Shown piece by piece: positions 57,142 to 64,000 of a stretch of DNA of 64,000 bases. Made by a program: the position numbers and the translations under genes. The notes under the pieces were generated by a model. That model worked only from the letters and a program-made list of their open reading frames with translations, did no database searches and had not been told where the DNA came from. The DNA is taken from the NCBI GenBank assembly GCA_037893245.1, contig JBAIAA010000251.1:1612001-1676000 (forward strand), written 5' to 3'. Positions within the stretch are counted from its first letter, which is position 1. The number at the start of each line of letters is the position of its first letter. The DNA is from Crossaster papposus (taxonomy: Eukaryota; Echinodermata; Asteroidea; Velatida; Solasteridae).

Positions 57142-58561
57142 TCACATATATAAATATGGGAAAATAGTCCTGGGGCCTGTCGAGGAAGGCGACTGGTCAC
57201 AATGGTATGGCATTCTTTTCTCTCTTCTTCCTATATCTCCTACCCCACTTCGATAGTAGGGAACCATTTTTTCTTGTCCACTTGGAGCATTCATATCCAT
57301 TTTCTCTGTGTTGTCCTCTCCATCTGTCATGTCTGAGGAGTCGTATTCTTGCTTCCGTTCATATTCAGGGTCATCGTCGTCATCGTCATCTGATGATTGC
57401 CGTCTTGCCAGCTTCCTCTTCCACCCGTCTTGGATGTGTTCTTCCCGAAATCCTTGCTCTTCACTTAGATCCTTCCTAACATAGTCTCCTGTCCATTGTT
57501 CCTCGCCTCGCTGATTTGTCTTTTGAAACCCTTGTCGCTCGGGCCGTTTCGCGTCGGCTGGTTTACGCTGTTTTCCATCTGTCGAATGTTACTGTTTCCC
57601 ATCCGTCAATTTCTGTGTTGTCTTTTTCCCAGAACTTGGTTCTGCTTCTTTCTTTGTGTCTCTAACCTGTTTGTGCTTACCACGTTGTCTCATTTGTTGA
57701 CATCGGGTTTCTCCTGCGGCCTTTCTTGTTGTTCCTCATTTTGTTGTTTTTTCCCTGCTGCATTCATTTATTTCTACTGTGGTTTTCTGAGTCTCCTCTC
57801 CCATTTTTTTTTGGAGTCTATTTGATAAGTCTCCTTCGTAGACGTTCTTCCTCTCGTTTCTGCCGAGTCTCCTGTTTCTTTTGCTGTGCCTCCTTGTCCC
57901 TTTTCCTTTGTTTTTTCTTCCCCACCTGCCCACGATTTATGGGTCCACGCTTTCATCTGGTGTCACTTCTTGATTTTAGCCTTCGTTCTCTTTGGATTTG
58001 AGCTCTTCTTCTTATGAGGCTGTGCCCCTCGCTTCACCCTCGTTTTTTGATACCTCGCTTTCTTTTTGAGTAGTAGCCTTTAATTGCACCTCTTCATGTG
58101 TATCAGCTTGGTGTCCAACTTGTCCGCAGATTAGGCATTTTCCCTTTAGCGGGCATTTACGAGCAATAATGCCCGGGTTGTCCGCATATGCTACAGGTTT
58201 TGACCGATCCCTTGTGTCTAATCGGCAAAGTGGAAGTGCCTAGAAGAATGAAACTGGATATAGTCTGCTTAAGATTCTTGAGTAGCACACTTCGAACACC
58301 CGTTTCAATGTCTTTGTCGAATAAATGCACTTGTCGCGTAACGTTGGCTACTGTGCCGTACGGAAGTAGAGCATTCACAATAATCTTGTCCTCCATTTCA
58401 TATGGCGTTTTGATGTAACAGACAATAGAGTTCAGTAAATGTACTCGCTCGCATTCCACTGACATACCGCCGAGTCCTTTCCTCGTTATTTCCAGGCATG
58501 GCAAAACTGACTCAAAAGTCACATTATACCAGCCGGTATCTTGTTCTGCAATGCAGCACAC
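57142..58561 (-). pseudogene. LINE ORF1-like protein (Tx1/L1 type) remnant
   Basis: Minus strand. The N-terminal part reads GWYNVTFESVLPCLEI, then YEMEDKIIVNALLPYGTV (RNA-binding-like fold), then the zinc knuckle CSICGQPGH with a frame break before its last Cys and a second knuckle CLICGQVGH. A long charged, Lys/Arg/Glu/Asp-rich tail with an Asp-run follows, ending at 57142. There are several frame breaks (about 58157, 57975, 57740). No endonuclease/RT ORF2 follows, so the element is truncated downstream. The call rests on the order RNA-binding-like region, CCHC, charged tail. Confidence 0.65.
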
Positions 58562-58879
58562 TGATTATGTTGACCCTCGCTCCTTTTGTATTGAATCATA
58601 CACGCTGTTTGGAGTAGTGTTCAAATCTCGAGCGTAGAACCTCAATGTGTTCGGTTGGTTGAGCACCGGCGCCACCATCTTGTTGGCAGGCCCCGCCATG
58701 TTAGTAATGGCCGCCTACGGAATTCCCACGAAAGGGCTTTGCGTACAAACTTGGAGACGCACTGCAGAAGGGTCTATAAACACTAATAAAGCAGTTAAAC
58801 TTATTAAGGCACAATAATACTCACTAAAAGGTGAAATTTTCGGCACTTTTGTCAGAGATCGTGCAGCACGCGTGTTTGA
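58562..58879. other. Spacer, possible LINE 5' region
   Basis: GC-richer around 58660-58740 (GCGCCACCATCTTG, GGCCCCGCCATG). No ORF or repeat match. Confidence 0.35.
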
Positions 58880-59101
58880 TGAAAATGCAAGGCTAACCTC
58901 TTACAAATATTAATTTGTCATAAAAACAATTGTTTGCCCATTTCTTTTATAAAAATGCAAGGCTAACTCCTTACGAATCCTATTTTTTTATAAAAACAAT
59001 TGTTTGCCTATTGTTCATAAAAATGTAAGGCTAACCCTTACAAATCTCAATTTGTCATGAAAACAACTGTTTGCCCATTTTTGATGAAAATGCAAGGCTT
59101 A
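58880..59101 (-). repeat. Short satellite, inverted copy of the left-end family
   Basis: Three and a half units of about 70 bases: AAAATGCAAGGCTAAC..CTTACAAAT..CAATTTGTCATAAAA. This is the reverse complement of the motif at 85-340 and 1836-1995. The last unit is cut by the MITE at 59102. Confidence 0.8.
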
Positions 59102-59842
59102 AGCCCCAGTCCCAACCGAAAGCCGGATACGCTACGGATCACCCCGGATGCACTACGGTTCATATCCGGGGTCATCCGGGGGTGGAACCGTAGTCAAACC
59201 GTGATTAACCGTAGCCAATCCGGGACCATCCGGGGCCATCCGGGACCATCCGGGGACATCCGTAGTACGCCCGGGAAGTCGAACGTCACCCCGGATTAAC
59301 ATCTAGCCTCCGGGGTAAACCGGGGCCATCCGGGAAGGGAGAGAGGGCGGCGGAGAACCGTAGTGAAACCGTAGTGCGACCGTGATGATCCGTAGTGTAC
59401 CCGGGATAAACCGTAGCATAACTGTAGTTTTACCGTGTTTATCCGGGATGAAACGAGTTTGTTCACCCACGGTTCCACTACGGTTCCACTACGGTTCCAC
59501 TACGGTTCCACTACGAATGACCCCGGATACACTACGGATGACCCCGGATTCACTACGGTGTCACCACGGATTCACCACGGATTCACTACGGTATTTCCCG
59601 GATGAACCGTAGTGTATACGGGGTCATCCGGGGTGAACTGTGGCACATCCGGGATGATCCGGGCCCATCTGTAGCGGAACCGTAGCGGAATCTACTAAGA
59701 ACCATAGTAGGACCGGGGAATATGTCACTTGTTTTCGATTGCCTTCCCGGACCACCCCGGATGACTCCGAATCAAACGTCTGTTTTATCCGGGGCCATCC
59801 GGGGCAATCCGTAGCATATCCGGCTTCAGTTTGACTGGGGCT
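59102..59842. mobile_element. 741-bp MITE built of CCGTAG/ATCCGGG words, TTA target duplication
   Basis: Inverted ends of about 38 bases (AGCCCCAGTC...GAAGCCGGATA.GCTACGGAT and complement), flanked by TTA on both sides (59099-59101 and 59843-59845), matching the 3-bp TWA preference of Harbinger elements. The interior is almost entirely short words ATCCGGGG, ACCGTAG and CACTACGG in both orientations. Its ends differ from the Harbinger at 2.4-8.06 kb. Confidence 0.85.
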
Positions 59843-59845
59843 TTA

Positions 59846-59985
59846 GGCCGTGTCAGAAACGAGTGTCTAGAGCTACGGTCTACGTCTACAGCTACAGCTA
59901 TACGTCTACGTAGGCGCTTAGGCAAATGGATTTCGCACGTGGCTACGGCAGAGCCTACGGCTAGTTATTGCGCCCCAAGCGATGT
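59846..59985. repeat. Second word-rich block, CTACG/GTAGC
   Basis: GTCTACGTCTACAGCTACAG, then TACGTCTACGTAGGCG, then GTGGCTACGGCAGAGCCTAC. Compact and partly self-complementary, directly next to the 59102-59842 MITE. Termini are not resolved. Confidence 0.4.
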
Positions 59986-60579
59986 TTGAATTAGTGTTTT
60001 CAAAACTACGATGTAAGAATGTACAACATTTATCGTCTGCTAGATGATACGCAATGTTTGTTTACAGCGAAATACCTGATGATATTGACGTATTTGTCGA
60101 TCTGTTAGTTTCAGTTCAAATCTCAATTAAGGCCTCAGACTCATTTCTTTGTGGTCATGATTTCATATTTGCGTAAAAATACATACATGTTTAAGAAACA
60201 AATAACAGTACAGTCAATTTAAAAAAAATGATTGTACACAAACAATATTGATAACACAACTGAAGGAATTTCAAAAGCGAAATTAATCTATGGAGAACAA
60301 TATTCTATTGCAATCTGTGTGAGGTCAACAAAACAACATCAATTATTTTCTCTAGACTACGATATTGTCCCGTATGTACATGTACATACATGTACCTTAT
60401 ACATATACATGTACGTACATGTATGTGAACTGACGAAACACCCTGCTTAGCTTTGATGAAGCTTCATTTTGTTAAGGAATCTTCTTAAGTAGAAAGAATT
60501 TCTGCAAACCCTTCGTAACGTCTCCCTTCTCCTCGTTAGTCTAAGGACGAATTTAAGAAAATGAAAAAGAACTGTTTCA
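59986..60579. other. Spacer with palindromic ACATGT tract
   Basis: AT-rich. At 60374-60425 alternating TGTACATGTAC / ATACATGTA words form a palindromic tract like those at 1030-1120, 30951-30978 and 50185-50205. Nothing else seen. Confidence 0.6.
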
Positions 60580-60871
60580 AGAATTGTACACAACCCTGCT
60601 TCTGCATTATCATTTGTTTTAAGAACAAGGACTTCAATTTTTGTTTACTTTTAAACCAAGGTTTTATCACTGGTAATGTTTAATAATGCATTTTAATAAT
60701 ATTGATATTTTGTTTTAAAAGTGCTATATTTTTAACGGGTAGAGCAGGCAGTTAGATCACTTAAAAGTAGTTTAATAAATGATGTTCCAATTCATAATTA
60801 ATGTTGGTGCTTCATACTATTTGTATATGAAATATATTTGTTTTGGGGTTCTACTTTCTAGACTCACCCTG
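60580..60871 (-). mobile_element. MITE family copy 2 (as at 3158-3660)
   Basis: Reverse-complement match to 3158-3480: CAACCCTGCTTCTGCAT, then ACTTTTAAACCAAGGTTTTA, AATTCATAATTAATG, TTGGTGCTTCATA, and the terminus GACTCACCCTG at 60861-60871. Only one arm is kept. Confidence 0.7.
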
Positions 60872-61345
60872 AACATGTACATGTATGATGTACACGTACT
60901 GTCTAGTGTAAACATGCTGTATGTGTTTTAAGAAGTTTAAAACAAACATTGAAACAACAACAATTACACTTTTTTATTTTTGATTAACTATTCAAAATCA
61001 TTCCAAATCAGTGCACACACGCCACATATTTAAGATCGTAGCCCACAATAAGCTGTGTTGCATTTGTGGAACTCACAAATCAATTGTATTTAAACATGTG
61101 GAATTATTTAGCGAAAACAATTGTCCACATGTCTGAACCTCCTCCACCTATTGAACCATGCTGAGTCCTTTCTCTTTTTGAAATGACAATTGTGGAGGAC
61201 ACCTTATACATGTAGGTCAGATTGCTTCACAGAAATCTGCAATTAGTGATGCAATTGTGTTACGCAACGCGCTACACAGGGGTTTTCCCTTTTGAGCAGA
61301 AATCTTTAGTTTTGGGACTACACCTGTTTCTTTGTAGACAATTTT
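60872..61345. other. Spacer, nothing recognised
   Basis: AT-rich and non-coding. Probably the downstream flank of the minus-strand gene ending at 61513. Confidence 0.4.
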
Positions 61346-61346
61346 A

Positions 61347-61424
61347 CAAGAACACAATTTTTCAAGAACACAATTTTTCAAGAACACAATTTTTCAAGAA
61401 CACAATTTTTCAAGAACACAATTT
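61347..61424 (+). repeat. 16-bp minisatellite, CAAGAACACAATTTTT, about five copies
   Basis: Five nearly identical units downstream of the minus-strand gene. Confidence 0.9.
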
Positions 61425-61512
61425 ACATACACATTCCGCAAAATTGCGAATACAGGACATTGCCTGTTGTGATCGTAGTACTAGACAAGGTCAAACGTTT
61501 TCAACAATATAA

Positions 61513-63720
61513 TCAGGTCCACTTATAGTCCTCGAGTTTGCGAACAAATGTCGCAACATGGCAATTGATAATTTCCTTCTTCCTCTGAACATCCTGACAT
61601 GTGCGTTTGCTTTTCCCTCGACTTGTACATTTGGTGCCAGATTCCGGATTGACACTCATGAAGCATCTGTAAGCAAATATACAATTTTGTTATAAGGTTG
61701 CCACCTTTGAAAAGTGCAGTTTATCTATTTGGTGAACGGTTTATTGTGTAGGTTGGTATAATTAAGCATTTTCATACATATTATTTGACAAAAACCATGC
61801 AATTTGAAAACAAACTGCACTGTTTATGTACAGTAATCTTGTTTTTATTTGACTACGTTTTCTTATTTTAAATCAAGGAAAACACCCCTGTGTGTCCCAG
61901 GGTTCAGTAAAGCACAGAGGTTGCAATTCAGGTTGTGTAACTCTCTTAAATGAAAAGAGTAAAAAACACCACTCGTTACATTTTGAGTGGTTTCTAATAT
62001 GTCTCTTCAAAGAGTTTTTGTTGTTGCACTCGTCTACATTTAAGATAGATTGAAACTTTTTTTAGTCCAAGTTTGACGTGGCCTACTTTTAATTGACCTT
62101 TAACAGTGAGGGGCTCTACGAATTTCGGGTTGGCATTTCGGACATCGATGTATTTGACATACTCCTGTATTTTTCTCGGGGAACTAAATGGTGGGGTGGG
62201 ATGGAATGTGCTCCTTTCTCTCTGGAGTACTTAATTCATCATGGAATAGACAATTAGAAAATACCCTGATTCAAGTAGTGGCTAGGAACATCATTCGATA
62301 TGTCACGCATTACCTCTGTATGAATTATAATGTAGTGACAGCTTCCGCTTGGTACTCTAAATTGAGAACATAGTAGGAGCCAAACAGGAAGGCTAGACAT
62401 GTGATGAAGTCTGTGGAGACACTGACGACTCTGCCTTCAATACACAACATCTACTTCAATACACAACATCTACCTGAAAATGACCAAGTATTACAAATCA
62501 ACAAGGGAATATATTAAATATTGTGACCTGCTCAATAACGTCACTTTTTTTGGCCGGGAGAAACAACCACAAACACAGCTATTTCAGCTGATTTTCTAGA
62601 TACATGTATTATTATCTAGAAAGTAACCACTTTATTGACACAAACTTACTTTTGTTTTCCTCTCTTAAAAAAAGAGTGCAAAAACATGGTTAACACATCC
62701 TTGAATTTGGTAATTTCCAATATGTCACACACATTTAAAAATGCATTCCTTACCTTGCATTATCAACCTTGGTGTGTTTGGCAAGTCTGGTTCATCTTCA
62801 ATCTCTGCAGCTGTAGCTGTAACCTGAAATGAAAATATACACCACGTTATCCACACTGCACTGATCATCTTGTGTTAAATGTGAATAATTCTTAATAGAA
62901 TGGTTAGCATCACACCTGGGGTAATATTGAACTATTGTGTAAATGGCAAGATGTACATTGTTTTGGCCACAGGGTACAGTACTTGGTTGGGTAGCCATGT
63001 GTCCAAGAACCCCCAGCCCCTCTTTACTAAACCATTGATGATGGTAATATTTGAGCCTGTGCACAGCTGTGGTCAAAGAAATATGTAATAAGAAGAAATA
63101 GCTTTGTAGCATTTGTCAGGAATTGGATGGCAGAAAATAAACTTCATATGATCTCTTATTATGACTGGATTTAACATATGCACTCATGCCTTTTGTGATA
63201 AGGACAGGGTCCTTTGTACGGCCTACACTCACTTTCCTGCCATTGCATCGTTGTATCATTTCTAGGAGTGAGGACTTTTTAGCCATCAACAGGTTATCAT
63301 TCAGTTAGGTTTTGAATTGAAGACAAAACAGTATCTTACATCAGCTAGCATGAATAGAAAATCTTCGGGCTCTCCAAAGTAGGCCATCATCAACAGAATA
63401 ACTCCAGAATAAAGTACATGGTGTTCATCCTCCACATCATGAAGCGCTGGCTGTATATCGACCAAGACGTTCTTGACTTGTTTTCGAACATGTTCATTCT
63501 GGTGTTCCATGAAGCCCTGGATCCTTTGTCCTTTGCTCTGAAAGACCTCGCACAAACGCGCCACTATTTCAATACCAGTTAAGCATTTGAAGTGAGCGAA
63601 AAAGCATCTTGGGAGAAAGAGGAAAGGCCATTTTTGCTTAAGGTCACAGATGGATGGAACTGGATCTTTGCTATTTATATGCTGTCGTAGAAGATAGTAG
63701 GTTACAGACATAGTGTCATC
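61513..63720 (-). CDS. Unrecognised multi-exon gene, partial
   Basis: Exons seen: (a) about 63720-63340, 125 or more codons, donor GTAAGA after LFMLAD; (b) 62823-62754, acceptor TTTCAG, donor GTAAGG, joined to (a) in phase 0, reading VTATAAEIEDEPDLPNTPRL; (c) 61666-61513, acceptor TTACAG, reading CFMSVNPESGTKC...RKKEII...FVRKLEDYKW and a TGA stop. Exon (a) has WPFLFLPRCFFAHFKCLTGIEI and a helical acidic second half. I do not recognise the function. Exon (b) ends in phase 1 while (c) needs phase 2, so at least one exon between them is missing or the gene is damaged. The true start lies further right, because no ATG is in frame before 63709 except that one (MSVTYYLL). Confidence 0.55.
61972..62206 (-). 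other. Open minus-strand stretch of about 78 codons, unassigned
   Basis: Open between stops, without ATG, including EYVKYIDVRNANPKFVEPLT and a Lys-rich VGHVKLGLKKVSIYLK segment. It lies in the large gap between exons (b) and (c) of the unrecognised gene. An acceptor AATACAG precedes EYVK, but the phase does not fit either neighbour, so it is left unjoined. Confidence 0.25.
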
Positions 63721-64000
63721 TATTTTATTTTCTGTAGCTCCACTTGGGCCATGTTAGTTTAATAGTTCTTCCAATGCAGCACGCTTTGCCTCTAAGCTTT
63801 CTTAAGCTTTCTTGGACAGGAAGAAAGTGTGGTATGCGCATCACCGGACTGATGATCACCTGAAACAGAAAAACATGCACATTAGATCCTATACATTTTC
63901 TGTTAGTTAACGATCTTCAACAGGTTTGCAATCCAGTATTGGCCTCGCGGGTCGTGTTAGTAACAACCCCTACCGAGCCCGCATTAAATTATTTTTTAAA
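63721..64000. other. Right edge of window
   Basis: Upstream flank or first intron of the minus-strand gene. A duplicated word TAAGCTTTCT occurs at 63793 and 63803. No feature called. Confidence 0.4.

Noticed and set aside
57496-58001. Plus-strand Phe/Leu-rich membrane-like ORFs
   Set aside because: They are antisense shadows of the Lys/Glu-rich LINE ORF1 tail.

Overview
The window looks like nuclear DNA of a marine invertebrate animal. It has split genes with GT-AG introns, AT-rich intergenic DNA, palindromic ACATGT tracts, and a dense, nested population of transposable elements (Harbinger, DIRS, Gypsy, CR1-like, Tx1/L1-like and Penelope-like elements, a tRNA-type SINE, many MITEs). The phylum cannot be fixed from this sequence. 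Nothing in it is bacterial: there are no operons, CRISPR arrays or rRNA genes.

Layout. 1-2.4 kb: short satellites, a SINE and a foldback. 2.406-8.060 kb: a PIF/Harbinger transposon with 23-bp inverted ends, a decayed DDE transposase (+) and a MADF-BESS protein gene (-). 8.23-13.09 kb: a DIRS retrotransposon with both inverted repeats and its internal complementary region. 13.1-16.4 kb: a decayed Gypsy gag-pol that runs into two GC-rich minisatellites (16.4-19.1 kb). 20.5-25.8 kb: repeat family copy A, split by a 3.8-kb element whose inverted arms carry DR1 nuclear-receptor-type motifs. 26.0-32.8 kb: an element inside an element inside an element. 32.9-54.6 kb (-): the main host gene. 37.3-45.6 kb: repeat copy B, split by a second DIRS element. 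45.7-49.3 kb: a 0.9-kb tandem array. 49.5-51.9 kb: a large palindromic word-repeat element. 52.1-53.6 kb: a CR1-like fragment. 54.8-55.9 kb: a DIRS remnant. 57.1-58.6 kb: a LINE ORF1 remnant. 59.1-59.84 kb: a word-repeat MITE with TTA target duplication. 61.5-63.7 kb (-): a second multi-exon gene that I do not recognise.

The most valuable content is the minus-strand gene, assembled by eye from splice sites and intron phase. A TATA promoter (about 54.62 kb) leads to a signal-peptide exon. After a 17-kb transposon-filled intron comes a 438-codon exon of Ser/Thr/Ala/Pro repeats, built from a 9/18-bp minisatellite. Three further exons together encode one complete F5/8 type C (discoidin) domain and a stop codon. 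All four intron phases agree and the total is 1812 nt, an exact multiple of three. The prediction is a secreted, mucin-like, discoidin-domain protein of about 603 residues.

Most mobile-element genes here carry frameshifts or stops and are unlikely to be active. All calls are from reading the sequence. No database search was possible.
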